DNA of 64,000 nucleotides from Pseudogulbenkiania sp. MAI-1 (lineage in GTDB: Bacteria; Pseudomonadota; Gammaproteobacteria; Burkholderiales; Chromobacteriaceae), in assembly GCF_000527175.1 (NCBI RefSeq), contig NZ_AZUR01000001.1, positions 3,993,001 through 4,057,000 of the forward strand, written 5' to 3'. Below, one piece after another: positions 42,210-51,374 of this stretch. The notes below the pieces were generated by a model. The model was not told where the DNA came from, did not search any database, and was given only the letters and a program-made list of their open reading frames with translations. A program made the position numbers and the translations under genes. Positions within the stretch are counted from its first letter, which is position 1, and each line of letters starts with the position of its first letter.

Positions 42210-43073
42210 TTGACCGAACTCTTGGAATCCCCCTTGTCCGAGCGCCTCTTCGTCCAGTTGCAGCACCTGCTGCCCAAGCTCCTCATCACCCGCCTGTTCG
42301 GCTTCGTCGCGCGCCGGCGCGCCGGCGCGCTGACGCAGTGGATGATACGCCGCTTCATCGCCCGCTACGACGTCAACATGGCGGAGGCCGCGCAGAGCGA
42401 GCCCGGCGCCTACGCCACCTTCAACGATTTCTTCACCCGCCCGCTGCGCCCCGGCGTGCGCCCGCTGGCGGCGGCACGACTAGTCTGCCCGGTGGACGGC
42501 ACGATCAGCCAGTTCGGCCGCATCGAGCGCGACCAGATCTTCCAGGCCAAGGGCAAATCCTTCAGCAGCAGCGCCTTGCTGGCCTGCGAGGATGCTCAGG
42601 CGCGCCAGTTCGACGACGGCCTGTTCGCCACCATCTACCTCAGCCCGCGCGATTACCACCGCATCCACATGCCGTGCGACGGGCGCCTGCTCTCGATGAG
42701 CTACGTGCCGGGCGAGCTGTACTCGGTCAACCCGGCCACCGCGCGCGGCGTCGACGACCTGTTCGCGCGCAACGAGCGCGTGGTGTGCCACTTCGACTCC
42801 CCGCACGGCCCGTTCGCCCTGGTGCTGGTGGGCGCCACCATCGTCGGCAGCATGGCGACGGTATGGCACGGCGTGGTCAACCCGCCGCGCAGCGCCAACC
42901 CGCGCCACTGGGACTATCGCGACCGGAACATCACCCTGAAACAGGGTGATGAGATGGGGCGCTTCCTGCTCGGCTCGACCGTGGTGCTGCTGTTCCCGCA
43001 AGGCCCGCTGCGCTTCAACCCCGACTGGGCCCCGGCGCGCGCGGTGCGCCTGGGCGAGGCGATGGCCGACTGA
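42210..43073 (+). CDS. psd: Phosphatidylserine decarboxylase proenzyme
   Basis: Converts phosphatidylserine to phosphatidylethanolamine. The autocatalytic LGST motif (FLLGSTVVLLFP), which splits the proenzyme and forms the pyruvoyl group, is near the C-terminus; YLSPRDYHRIHMPCDG carries catalytic residues. No ATG is suitable: TTG at 42210 gives 287 residues, TTG at 42234 (MSERLFVQLQHLLPKLL) aligns better with known Psd N-termini. Start uncertain, function secure. Confidence 0.94.
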   Translation: MTELLESPLSERLFVQLQHLLPKLLITRLFGFVARRRAGALTQWMIRRFIARYDVNMAEAAQSEPGAYATFNDFFTRPLRPGVRPLAAARLVCPVDGTISQFGRIERDQIFQAKGKSFSSSALLACEDAQARQFDDGLFATIYLSPRDYHRIHMPCDGRLLSMSYVPGELYSVNPATARGVDDLFARNERVVCHFDSPHGPFALVLVGATIVGSMATVWHGVVNPPRSANPRHWDYRDRNITLKQGDEMGRFLLGSTVVLLFPQGPLRFNPDWAPARAVRLGEAMAD

Positions 43074-43148
43074 GCTCAGGCCAAGGCCGCCCTCTCCCTC
43101 GCCCCGCCTGCCACTTCCCTCTTTCCTATTCCATCAGGGCCGCGCCAT

Positions 43149-43175
43149 GAAAAAAGGCCGGGGAAACCCCGGCCT
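43149..43175 (-). terminator. Rho-independent terminator of ilvC
   Basis: Perfect 9-bp stem AGGCCGGGG (43155-43163) / CCCCGGCCT (43167-43175) with a 3-base loop; on the minus strand a TTTTTTC run follows. Confidence 0.9.
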
Positions 43176-43196
43176 CACTACCAAACTGCACGTCAA

Positions 43197-44213
43197 TCAG
43201 TTCTTGGACTGGTCCACCAGCTTGTTTTTGGCGATCCACGGCATCATTGCACGCAGTTCGGCACCTACCTTCTCGATCGGATGATCGGCGGTCAGACGAC
43301 GACGAGCGGTCATGCTCGGGTAGTTGGTCTTGCCTTCCAGGATGAACATCTTGGCGTACTCGCCCGACTGGATGCGGTACAGCGCTTTCTTCATCGCTTC
43401 CTTGGTGGCGGCGGTCACCACTTCCGGGCCGGTCACGTACTCGCCATACTCCGCGTTGTTGGAGATGGAGTAGTTCATGTTGGCGATGCCGCCTTCGTAC
43501 ATCAGGTCGACGATCAGCTTCAGCTCGTGCAGGCACTCGAAGTAGGCCATTTCCGGCGCGTAGCCGGCTTCCACCAGGGTTTCGAAACCGGCTTTCACCA
43601 GCTCGACGGCGCCGCCGCACAGCACGGCCTGCTCGCCGAACAGGTCGGTTTCGGTTTCTTCGCGGAAGTTGGTCTCGATCACGCCGCCCTTGGTGCCGCC
43701 GTTGGCCGCAGCGTAGGACAGAGCCACGTCGCGGGCCTTGCCGGACTTATCCTGGTACACGGCGATCAGGGTCGGCACGCCGCCGCCCTTGACGTACTCG
43801 GAGCGCACGGTGTGGCCCGGGCCTTTCGGCGCGACCATGATCACGTCCAGGTCGGCGCGCGGCACGATCTGGTTGTAGTGCACGTTGAAGCCGTGGGCGA
43901 AGGCCAGCACCGCGCCTTGCTTCAGGTTCGGCTCGATGTCCTTGCGGTACACGTCCGGCTGCGACTCGTCCGGCAGCAGGATCATCACGACGTCGGCTTC
44001 CTTCACCGCCTCGGCGACTTCCTTCACCTGGTGGCCGGCGTTGACCGCCTTGTTCCAGGAGGCGCCGTCCTTGCGCAGGGCCACGGTGACGTTGACACCG
44101 GAGTCCTTCAGGTTCTGTGCGTGGGCGTGGCCTTGCGAGCCGTAGCCGACGATGGTCACCTGCAGACCCTTGATGATCGACAGATCGGCGTCCTTGTCGT
44201 AGTACACTTTCAT
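43197..44213 (-). CDS. ilvC: Ketol-acid reductoisomerase IlvC
   Basis: 338 residues, class I. NADPH-binding VTIVGYGSQGHAHAQNLKDSG, catalytic knot segment METNFREETETDLFGEQAVLCGG-like region (ETNFREETETDLFGEQ) and MNYSISNNAEYGEY are intact. Acts after acetohydroxyacid synthase in valine/isoleucine synthesis. Confidence 0.98.
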   Translation of the reverse strand: MKVYYDKDADLSIIKGLQVTIVGYGSQGHAHAQNLKDSGVNVTVALRKDGASWNKAVNAGHQVKEVAEAVKEADVVMILLPDESQPDVYRKDIEPNLKQGAVLAFAHGFNVHYNQIVPRADLDVIMVAPKGPGHTVRSEYVKGGGVPTLIAVYQDKSGKARDVALSYAAANGGTKGGVIETNFREETETDLFGEQAVLCGGAVELVKAGFETLVEAGYAPEMAYFECLHELKLIVDLMYEGGIANMNYSISNNAEYGEYVTGPEVVTAATKEAMKKALYRIQSGEYAKMFILEGKTNYPSMTARRRLTADHPIEKVGAELRAMMPWIAKNKLVDQSKN

Positions 44214-44233
44214 TTGTTGTCTTTCCCTTCAGC

Positions 44234-44255
44234 CGGACGGGTTCGAGCCCGTCCG
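44234..44255 (-). other. Intercistronic hairpin between ilvH and ilvC
   Basis: Perfect 8-bp stem CGGACGGG (44234-44241) / CCCGTCCG (44248-44255), no T-run. It may set differential mRNA stability or partial termination before ilvC. Confidence 0.5.
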
Positions 44256-44269
44256 TATTGATCGATTTA

Positions 44270-44761
44270 TCAGATTTTCAGAACCCGCTCACCACGGCCA
44301 ATGCCGGATGCGCCAGTACGAACCGTCTCCAGGATCACTGTGCGGTCGATCGCCTCGATAAAGGCATTCAGCTTGTCGCTCGTACCAGTCAGCTCGATGG
44401 TGTAAGTCTTTTCCGTCACGTCGATGATGCGACCGCGGAAGATATCCGCCATGCGCTTCATTTCTTCCCGGTCTTTGCCGGTAGCGCGCACCTTGATCAG
44501 CATCATCTCCCGTTCGATGTGCTCGGATTCGTTGAGGTCAATCACCTTGACCACCTCGATCAGCTTGTTGAGCTGCTTGGTGATCTGTTCGATGACGTCG
44601 TCGGAGCCGTGCGTGACGATCGTCATGCGCGACAGTGTCCGGTCCTCGGTCGTGGACACCGTCAGGGAGTCGATATTGTACGCCCGGGCCGAAAACAGGC
44701 CCACTACGCGGGAAAGAGCCCCCGCTTCGTTCTCCAAAAGAATGGAAAGGATATGTCGCAT
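44270..44761 (-). CDS. ilvH: Acetolactate synthase small (regulatory) subunit
   Basis: 163 residues with the ACT domain at the N-terminus (MRHILSILLENEAGALSRVVGLFSARAYNIDSLTVS) that binds valine for feedback inhibition, then the C-terminal ACT-like domain. ATG at 44761 fits the family. Lies 15 bases behind ilvI. Confidence 0.97.
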   Translation of the reverse strand: MRHILSILLENEAGALSRVVGLFSARAYNIDSLTVSTTEDRTLSRMTIVTHGSDDVIEQITKQLNKLIEVVKVIDLNESEHIEREMMLIKVRATGKDREEMKRMADIFRGRIIDVTEKTYTIELTGTSDKLNAFIEAIDRTVILETVRTGASGIGRGERVLKI

Positions 44762-44776
44762 TTGTCCGCCCTTCAA

Positions 44777-46537
44777 TCAGCACAGGTTGCCGTAGTCGCG
44801 TTCGGCACCCGGCTCGTCGGTTTTCCTCATATGTGGCGGCAGGTCCATTTCGTCCAGGCCCTTGCCATTGCCAATCATCGGGTAGACGTTTTCCGACTGA
44901 TCGGTGCGGAAATCCAGGAACACCAGGCGTTCCTTCAGCGCCGGGCCGAAGGCTTCGCGCAGCACCGGTTCGACGTCGGCCGGATTCTCGATCTTGAAGC
45001 CGACGTGGCCGTAGGCTTCGGCGATCTTGACGAAGTCCGGCAGCGCGTCCATGTACGACTCCGAATAGCGCGTGCCGTAGAACAGCTCCTGCCACTGGCG
45101 CACCATGCCCAGGTAGCGGTTGTTCAGGCTCAGCACCTTCACCGGGGTGTGGTACTGCTTGGCGGTGGACAGCTCCTGGATGTTCATCTGGATCGAGCCC
45201 TCGCCGGTGATGCAGGCGACGGCCTTGTCCGGGTTGGCGAGCTGCGCGCCGATGGCGGCGGGCAGGCCGAAGCCCATGGTGCCGAGGCCGCCGGAGTTGA
45301 GCCATTGCTTGGGCCGGTCGAACTTGTAGTACTGCGCCGCCCACATCTGGTGCTGGCCGACGTCGGAAGTGATGATGGCGTCACCACCGGTGATTTCGTA
45401 CAGTTTCTGCACCACGTATTGCGGCTTGATCAGCTCGTCGGACGGAGCATACAGCAGCGAGTTGGGCGCGCGCCACTCCTCGATCTGCTGCCACCAGGCC
45501 GCCAGCGCGGCCGGCTCCGGCTTCTTGCCGCACTCCTTGAACTGGTCGAGCATCTCGCGCAGCACGTGCTTGACGTCGCCGACGATGGGCACGTCGACCT
45601 TGACGCGCTTGGCGATGGAGGACGGGTCGACGTCGATGTGGATGATCTTCTTCGGCTTGGACAGGAAGTGCGACGGCACGCTGATCACGCGGTCGTCGAA
45701 GCGCGCACCGACGGCGAGCAGCACGTCGCAGTTCTGCATCGCCATGTTGGCTTCGTAGGTGCCGTGCATGCCGAGCATGCCGAGGAATTGCGGATCGCTA
45801 CCCGGATAGGCGCCCAGGCCCATCAGGGTGTTGGTACACGGCAGGCCGAGCGAGCGCACCAGTTCGGTGACTTCGTCCTGAGCCCCGCCCTGTACCGCGC
45901 CGCCGCCGACGTAGACGTAGGGGCGCTTGGCTTCCAGCAGCAGGTTGACGGCCTTGCGGATCTGGCCCGGATGGCCGCGCAGCACCGGCACGTAGGAGCG
46001 GATGCTGACGCTTTCCGGGTAGTGGAACTCGGCCAGCTTCTGCGTCACGTCCTTGGGAATGTCGACGACCACCGGACCGGGGCGACCGGTCTTGGCGATG
46101 TAGAACGCCTTCTTGATGGTCTCGGCCAGTTCGTTGATGTCCTTCACCAGGAAGTTGTGCTTCACGCACGGCCGGGTGATGCCGACCATGTCGACTTCCT
46201 GGAAGGCGTCCAGACCGATGGCCGGGGTCGGCACCTGCCCGGACAGCACGACCAGCGGAATCGAGTCCATGTAGGCGGTGGCAATGCCGGTCACGGCATT
46301 GGTCGCGCCCGGACCCGAGGTGACCAGTGCCACGCCAACCTTGTCGCTGGAGCGCGAGTAGGCGTCGGCGGCATGCACCGCAGCCTGTTCGTGCCGCACC
46401 AGGACGTGCTTGAACTGGTTCTGTTTGAAGATGGCATCATAAATTTCTAGTACCGCGCCGCCGGGGTAGCCGAAAACAAATTCGACTCCTTCTTCCTGCA
46501 GGCAGCGGACTACGATCTCCGCGCCCGAAATCTGCAT
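44777..46537 (-). CDS. ilvI: Acetolactate synthase large (catalytic) subunit
   Basis: 586-residue ThDP/FAD enzyme. GYPGGAVLEIYDAIF with the catalytic Glu further on, SGPGATNAVTGIATAYMDSIP, and ThDP-binding GEGSIQMNIQEL...LNNRYLGMVRQWQ are all present. Makes acetolactate and acetohydroxybutyrate. ATG at 46537 (MQISGAEIVVRCL) is the conserved start. First gene of ilvI-ilvH-ilvC. Confidence 0.97.
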   Translation of the reverse strand: MQISGAEIVVRCLQEEGVEFVFGYPGGAVLEIYDAIFKQNQFKHVLVRHEQAAVHAADAYSRSSDKVGVALVTSGPGATNAVTGIATAYMDSIPLVVLSGQVPTPAIGLDAFQEVDMVGITRPCVKHNFLVKDINELAETIKKAFYIAKTGRPGPVVVDIPKDVTQKLAEFHYPESVSIRSYVPVLRGHPGQIRKAVNLLLEAKRPYVYVGGGAVQGGAQDEVTELVRSLGLPCTNTLMGLGAYPGSDPQFLGMLGMHGTYEANMAMQNCDVLLAVGARFDDRVISVPSHFLSKPKKIIHIDVDPSSIAKRVKVDVPIVGDVKHVLREMLDQFKECGKKPEPAALAAWWQQIEEWRAPNSLLYAPSDELIKPQYVVQKLYEITGGDAIITSDVGQHQMWAAQYYKFDRPKQWLNSGGLGTMGFGLPAAIGAQLANPDKAVACITGEGSIQMNIQELSTAKQYHTPVKVLSLNNRYLGMVRQWQELFYGTRYSESYMDALPDFVKIAEAYGHVGFKIENPADVEPVLREAFGPALKERLVFLDFRTDQSENVYPMIGNGKGLDEMDLPPHMRKTDEPGAERDYGNLC

Positions 46538-46765
46538 CGTTGCCTCTTTTATGTGGTGGTTTTGTCCCGTTATAGTCTCTGACCTTAGCGTATCTTGGAA
46601 AGGCCGGTCAAGGTCTTTTGTGCACGTGCAAAACCCACGCAAATCCGAAGGTTAAGCGCAGGCAAGGCGCGGTATCCGCCATCGCCGCGCTCTGCTACCA
46701 TTGCGTACGGCAGAGGCGGGAAGGCGCCCTCGCCGCCCGCCCCGGATCAACCCTTTCCGTTCGCC

Positions 46766-47281
46766 ATGACATCTTCCTTAAATTTCCCCGGCGTTGCCCG
46801 CCGGCTGTGCTGCCTGCTGTACGAGCTGCTGCTGATGGCGGCGGTGCTGCTGTTCGCTTCGGCCCTGTTCACCCCGCTCAAGGCCTGGCTCGGCGCGTCG
46901 TTCTGGCTCGAACAGCTGTTCCGGCTGTTTCTGGCGGCGGCGCTGTTCGGCTACTTCGGCCTGTCGTGGGTGCGGCGCGGCCAGACCGTGGCAATGAAGG
47001 CCTGGCGCATCCAGCTGGTCGCCCGCGACGGCGGCCCGGTACGCTGGCCCCAGGCGCTGGGGCGCTATCTGGTGGCGCTGGCGCTGTTCGTCGGCCTGCC
47101 GCTGTTGAGCTACCTGGGCTGGGAGCGCGCCCTCGGCCATACCCCAGAGGTGCGCTGGCTGCCGCTGCTGTGGTGGCTGATCCCGTTCCTGGCGGCATTC
47201 CACGACAAGGAGCGCCAGTTCCTGCACGACCAGCTGGCCGGCACGCGCCAGGTCCTGCTGCCGCCGCGGCAGAAGGCCTAG
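46766..47281 (+). CDS. RDD family membrane protein
   Basis: 171 residues. RDD domain: ARRLCCLLYELLLMAAVLLF (with R and the acidic residue of the motif shifted to E), YFGLSWVRRGQTVAMKAWRIQLV, and LHDQLAGTRQV near the end. Function of the family is unclear, possibly ion transport. ATG at 46766 chosen because the domain begins there. Divergent from ilvI. Confidence 0.87.
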   Translation: MTSSLNFPGVARRLCCLLYELLLMAAVLLFASALFTPLKAWLGASFWLEQLFRLFLAAALFGYFGLSWVRRGQTVAMKAWRIQLVARDGGPVRWPQALGRYLVALALFVGLPLLSYLGWERALGHTPEVRWLPLLWWLIPFLAAFHDKERQFLHDQLAGTRQVLLPPRQKA

Positions 47282-47285
47282 CCCC

Positions 47286-48611
47286 TCACATATCCCCCTG
47301 TCGCGCCTGCCCCTGGCGGTACTGCAACCGGCCCGCCACGTAGGTGGCGGCGATGGCGCGGTCGTCGCCCAGGATCATCTGCACGAACAGCGCCTCCTCG
47401 ATGTCTTGCACGTAGCGCATGCGAAAGTCGATCAGTGGCGTCGAGCGCAGCGTGAGCACCACCAGGTCGGCCTCCAGTCCGACCTCGATCGAACCGACCT
47501 TATCCGCCCACCCCAGTGCCTCGGCGCTGCCACGCGTGGCGAGGTAGAACGCCTGCGGTGCCGACAGCGCGTAGCCATGGGACTGCGCCGCCTCGTAGGC
47601 CGCGCGCATGGTCTGCAGCATCGAGAAGCTGGTGCCCGCCCCCAGGTCGGTGGCCAGCCCGACCGTCACCGGGCGCGGCACGGTGCGGGCGCGGCGCAGG
47701 TCGAAACAGCCGGAGCCGAGGAAGGCGTTGGAGCTGGGGCAGTGCGCCAGGCTGGCGCCGCTGTCGTGGAGCAGCTGCAGTTCCTCTTCCGCCAAGTGCA
47801 CGCCGTGACCGTAGATGGCGCGCGGTCGCAGCAGGCCGTAATGCTGGTAGACCGCCGCGTAGTGCGGGCAGTCCGGGTGCAGCGACTTGACCCAGGCGAT
47901 CTCGCCGGGCGTTTCCGCCAGGTGCGACTGGATCGCCATGTCCGGGTACTCGGCCGCCAGCGCGCCCAGCGCCGTCAGTTGCGCCTCCGACGAGGTCGGC
48001 GCGAAGCGCGGGGTGATGACGTATTCAGCCCGGCCGCGGCAGTGCCAGCGCCCGATCAGTTCCTTGGATTCGTGGTAGGCGCGCTCGGCGCTGTCGAGCA
48101 GCGCCGCCGGGGCATACTGGTCCATGCACACCTTGCCGGCCATGATCCGCAGCTGGCGCCGCTCGGCGGCCTCGAACAGCGCGTCGACCGAGTCCGGATG
48201 CACGGTGCAGAACACCGCCGAGCTGGTCACGCCGTGGCGCAGCTGCTCGGCGAGGAACACCTCGGCCACCGCAGCGGCGTGCGCCTTGTCGGCGAAACCC
48301 TGCTCGGTGACGAAGGTGTAGTGATTGAGCCAGTCGATCAGCTGCTCGCCGTAGGCGGCGATCATTTCGGTCTGCGGGTAGTGCACGTGGCAGTCGATGA
48401 AGCCCGGCAGGATCAGGCTGTCGGGGTAGCTCGTCACGGCCACGTCCTGGCCGAGCGTGGGCAGCAGCGTCGACGCCGGGCCGACGGCGGCGATACGGCC
48501 CTCCTCCATCACCACCAGCGCGTCGGATTCGTAGACCATGGCGGCCTCGACGCCGGCCAGCAGCGGGTCGCGGCGGAAGGTGAGCAGCGCCCCCCGGATG
48601 GCGGTTTTCAT
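47286..48611 (-). CDS. guaD: Guanine deaminase
   Basis: 441-residue amidohydrolase that converts guanine to xanthine. Zinc ligands: FIDCHVHYPQTEM, IQSHLAETPGEI, IYGHGVHL and LATDLGAGTSFSML; the guanine-specific segments MDQYAP and TPRFAPTSSEAQL are also there. ATG at 48611 fits the family start. Convergent with the RDD gene (4-base gap), no other purine-salvage gene adjoins. Confidence 0.95.
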   Translation of the reverse strand: MKTAIRGALLTFRRDPLLAGVEAAMVYESDALVVMEEGRIAAVGPASTLLPTLGQDVAVTSYPDSLILPGFIDCHVHYPQTEMIAAYGEQLIDWLNHYTFVTEQGFADKAHAAAVAEVFLAEQLRHGVTSSAVFCTVHPDSVDALFEAAERRQLRIMAGKVCMDQYAPAALLDSAERAYHESKELIGRWHCRGRAEYVITPRFAPTSSEAQLTALGALAAEYPDMAIQSHLAETPGEIAWVKSLHPDCPHYAAVYQHYGLLRPRAIYGHGVHLAEEELQLLHDSGASLAHCPSSNAFLGSGCFDLRRARTVPRPVTVGLATDLGAGTSFSMLQTMRAAYEAAQSHGYALSAPQAFYLATRGSAEALGWADKVGSIEVGLEADLVVLTLRSTPLIDFRMRYVQDIEEALFVQMILGDDRAIAATYVAGRLQYRQGQARQGDM

Positions 48612-48675
48612 GGCGGCCTCCTCGAATTCGGCGTCCGTTCTTCCATCATGGCAGTTCGCGCCGCCAGCGCCATGA

Positions 48676-48702
48676 AAGAAAAACGCCACCGAGCGGTGGC
48701 GT
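48676..48702 (-). terminator. Rho-independent terminator of the lytic transglycosylase gene
   Basis: Stem ACGCCACC (48683-48690 approx.) / GGTGGCGT with a 4-base loop; TTTTTCTTTC follows on the minus strand. Confidence 0.85.
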
Positions 48703-48718
48703 GGATGGGTGACGATGT

Positions 48719-49363
48719 TCAGTTCCGGGCGCCGGCCGATTCTAGCTTGGCCGTGCGCAGGGCGGCGGGCGGTTGCCACTGCCAGTGGGCGCGCCAGGCG
48801 CCCAGCACCAGGTTGGGGTATTCCGCCCGGCCGAGGCTGCCGTTGTAGCGTCCCAGCGCGCGGAACAGGCTACCGCGTTCCAGGTCGAGGTAGTGGCGCA
48901 GGATGGTGCAGCCGTAGCGCAGGTTGGTGGTGAGCTCGAACAGATTATGTTCGGAAGTGCCGATGTGGCGCACCCAGAACGGCATCACCTGCATCAGCCC
49001 GCGCGCACCAGCGCCGGAGATGGCGTACTTCTTGAAGCCACTCTCGACCTGGATCAGGCCCAGCACCAGCTGCGGGTCGAGGCCGGCGCGGGTGGACTCG
49101 TACTGGATGGCGGTGAGCAGGCGCTCGCGCATCCAGCGGTCGGGGATGCGCCTCTCCAACCGGCGCGACATCTCGGCGAGCCAGGCCTGGCCCTCGCGCG
49201 CGTCGTCGAACACCAGGCGCGGCGCGTTGGCGTCCGTCACCGAGCGGCGCATGGCCGAGGCGACGTTGGCCGACAGCGCCTCTTCGCGCTGTGCGCCGGC
49301 CCAGGCGGGAGCCATAGCCAACAGCAGCAGCGCGAACAGTCCAGAGCGCAATTCCGGCATCAC
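48719..49363 (-). CDS. Soluble lytic transglycosylase-like protein (SLT domain)
   Basis: 214 residues with a signal peptide (LFALLLLAMAPAWAGA). The SLT/GEWL domain has catalytic Glu in LIQVESGFKKYAISGAGARGLMQVMPFW and the NLRYGCTILRHYLD and ALGRYNGSLG motifs. Cleaves peptidoglycan to anhydro-muropeptides, whose recycling would involve AmpD (see the fusion at 53296-54330). Start overlaps the proS stop (ATGA). Confidence 0.93.
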   Translation of the reverse strand: MMPELRSGLFALLLLAMAPAWAGAQREEALSANVASAMRRSVTDANAPRLVFDDAREGQAWLAEMSRRLERRIPDRWMRERLLTAIQYESTRAGLDPQLVLGLIQVESGFKKYAISGAGARGLMQVMPFWVRHIGTSEHNLFELTTNLRYGCTILRHYLDLERGSLFRALGRYNGSLGRAEYPNLVLGAWRAHWQWQPPAALRTAKLESAGARN

Positions 49364-51075
49364 TTACCCAGTTTGCTTAGCACATGCTCCAGAATAGCAT
49401 TAACGGCCATGCCAATGGCTTCGGTGTCGCGGCGGTGCTGGTATTCCACCTTGCCTTCCTTGAGGCCGCGGTCGCCAATGGTGACGCGGTGCGGCACGCC
49501 GATCAGTTCCCAGTCGGCGAACATCGCGCCCGGGCGCTCGCCGCGGTCGTCGAGGATCACGTCCACACCCTGGGCGATAAGATCGGCGTAGAGCTGGTCG
49601 GCGGCGGCCTTGACCTCGGCCGAGCGGTCGTAGCCGACCGGGCACACCACCACGGTGAACGGCGCGATGGCGTCCGGCCAGATGATGCCCTTGTCGTCAA
49701 AGTTCTGCTCGATGGCGGCGCCGAGGATACGCGATACGCCGATGCCGTAACAGCCCATCTCGAAGAACTTGGGCTTGCCGTCCTCGTCGAGGAAGGTGGC
49801 GTTCATCGCCTTGGAATACTTGGTGCCGAGGTAGAACACGTGGCCCACCTCGATGCCGCGCTGGATCGCCAGCACGCCCTTGCCGTCCGGGCTCGGGTCG
49901 CCTTCGACCACGTTGCGGATGTCGGCGACGATCGGTTCCGGGCAGTCGCGGCCGAAGTTGACGCCGGTGTAGTGCTGGTCATCCTCGTTGGCGCCGGTGA
50001 TCATGTCGACCATCTTGGCCACGGTACGGTCGGCGTAGACCTTGCCGGGGAAGCCGACCGGGCCCAGCGAGCCCGGGTTGGCGCCGAAGGCGGCGCGGAT
50101 GGCGTCCGGGCTGGCGAAGGTCAACGGGCTCTTGACGCCGGCGAGCTTGCCGGCCTTGACCTCGTTCAGTTCATGGTCGCCGCGCACCAGCAGCAGCACC
50201 GGCTGGCCGTCTTCGCCGTCGCCTTCCACCACCACCGCCTTGACGGTCTGTTTGATGTCGACCTTGAGGAAGTCCACCAGGTCGGCGATGGTCTTGACCT
50301 TGGGGGTGTACACCTTTTCCATGGCGAGGGCAGGCGCCGGACGCTCGCCGGCCGGGGCCACCGCCTCGGCCAGCTCGATGTTGGCGGCGTAATCGGAATC
50401 CGGACAGTAGATGATGGCGTCCTCGCCGGTGGCGGCGATCACCTGGAATTCGTGCGAGCGGTCGCCGCCGATGGCGCCGGTGTCGGCCGCCACGGCGCGA
50501 TAGGTCAGACCGATGCGGTCGAAGATCTTGCAGTAGGCGGCGTACATGTTGTCGTAGCTAACGCCGGCGGCCTCGGCGCTGCGGTCGAAGGAGTAGGCGT
50601 CCTTCATCAGGAATTCGCGGCCGCGCATCACGCCGAAGCGCGGGCGGCGCTCGTCGCGGAACTTGGTCTGGATCTGGTAGAAGTTCTTCGGCAGCGCGCG
50701 GTAGCTCTTCAATTCGCCGCGCACCAGGTCGGTGACGACTTCCTCGGAGGTCGGCTGGATCACGAAATCGCGCTCGTGGCGGTCCTTGAAGCGCAGCATC
50801 TCCTCGCCCATGGTGTCCCAACGCCCGGTTTCCTGCCACAGCCCGGCCGGCTGCACGATGGGCATGGACAGCTCGACGGCGCCGGCACGGTTCATTTCCT
50901 CGCGCACGATCGCTTCCACCTTGCGCAGGCTACGCAACCCCATCGGCATCCACGAGTAGATGCCGGCGGCGGCCTTGCGGATGAAGCCGGCGCGCAGCAT
51001 CAGTTTCTGGCTGACGATGTCGGCGTCGGCGGGGGCTTCTTTCAGGGTGGAGATGAAAAACTGCGAGGCGCGCAT
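49360..51075 (-). CDS. proS: Prolyl-tRNA synthetase
   Basis: 571-residue bacterial-type ProRS. Class II motif 1 to 3 are present (QPTSEEVVTDLVRGELKSYRALPKNFYQIQTKFRDERRPRFGVMRGREFLMKDAYSF; GCYGIGVSRILGAAIEQ) as well as the editing insertion (INS, about 220-400) that hydrolyses Ala-tRNA(Pro), and the C-terminal anticodon domain. ATG at 51075 (MRASQFF) is conserved. Confidence 0.97.
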   Translation of the reverse strand: MRASQFFISTLKEAPADADIVSQKLMLRAGFIRKAAAGIYSWMPMGLRSLRKVEAIVREEMNRAGAVELSMPIVQPAGLWQETGRWDTMGEEMLRFKDRHERDFVIQPTSEEVVTDLVRGELKSYRALPKNFYQIQTKFRDERRPRFGVMRGREFLMKDAYSFDRSAEAAGVSYDNMYAAYCKIFDRIGLTYRAVAADTGAIGGDRSHEFQVIAATGEDAIIYCPDSDYAANIELAEAVAPAGERPAPALAMEKVYTPKVKTIADLVDFLKVDIKQTVKAVVVEGDGEDGQPVLLLVRGDHELNEVKAGKLAGVKSPLTFASPDAIRAAFGANPGSLGPVGFPGKVYADRTVAKMVDMITGANEDDQHYTGVNFGRDCPEPIVADIRNVVEGDPSPDGKGVLAIQRGIEVGHVFYLGTKYSKAMNATFLDEDGKPKFFEMGCYGIGVSRILGAAIEQNFDDKGIIWPDAIAPFTVVVCPVGYDRSAEVKAAADQLYADLIAQGVDVILDDRGERPGAMFADWELIGVPHRVTIGDRGLKEGKVEYQHRRDTEAIGMAVNAILEHVLSKLGK

Positions 51076-51374
51076 GGCGGGATGTCCTTGGAAATTCCGA
51101 TAAATGGCGTTGATTGTAGCGGCTTGCGCGTACCGGGGGGAAGCGGCGGGCCACTTGCCCCGCACGCTCGCCCCCACCTGCTATGGCGGCGTACCCTGCC
51201 GTGTGGCAGGCTACCGACACAAACGCCGGCCTGCCGCTTCAATTGTCTGCCGGCACTTTGCACTCTCCCGGCACAGGAGTAAGCTTCGCGCTCATTGACC
51301 ATTTACCGCACTGCAGCAACCCACCCCTGGCAACATGGCTTGCTGCCATAAAAAAACGGCAAAAACAGATCATT
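51076..51374. other. Divergent intergenic region between proS and kup
   Basis: 299 bases holding both promoters. A small hairpin CCTGCCgtgtGGCAGG lies near 51196, and an A-rich tract (CATAAAAAAACGGCAAAAA) precedes the kup start. I see no gene or recognised riboswitch. Confidence 0.5.
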
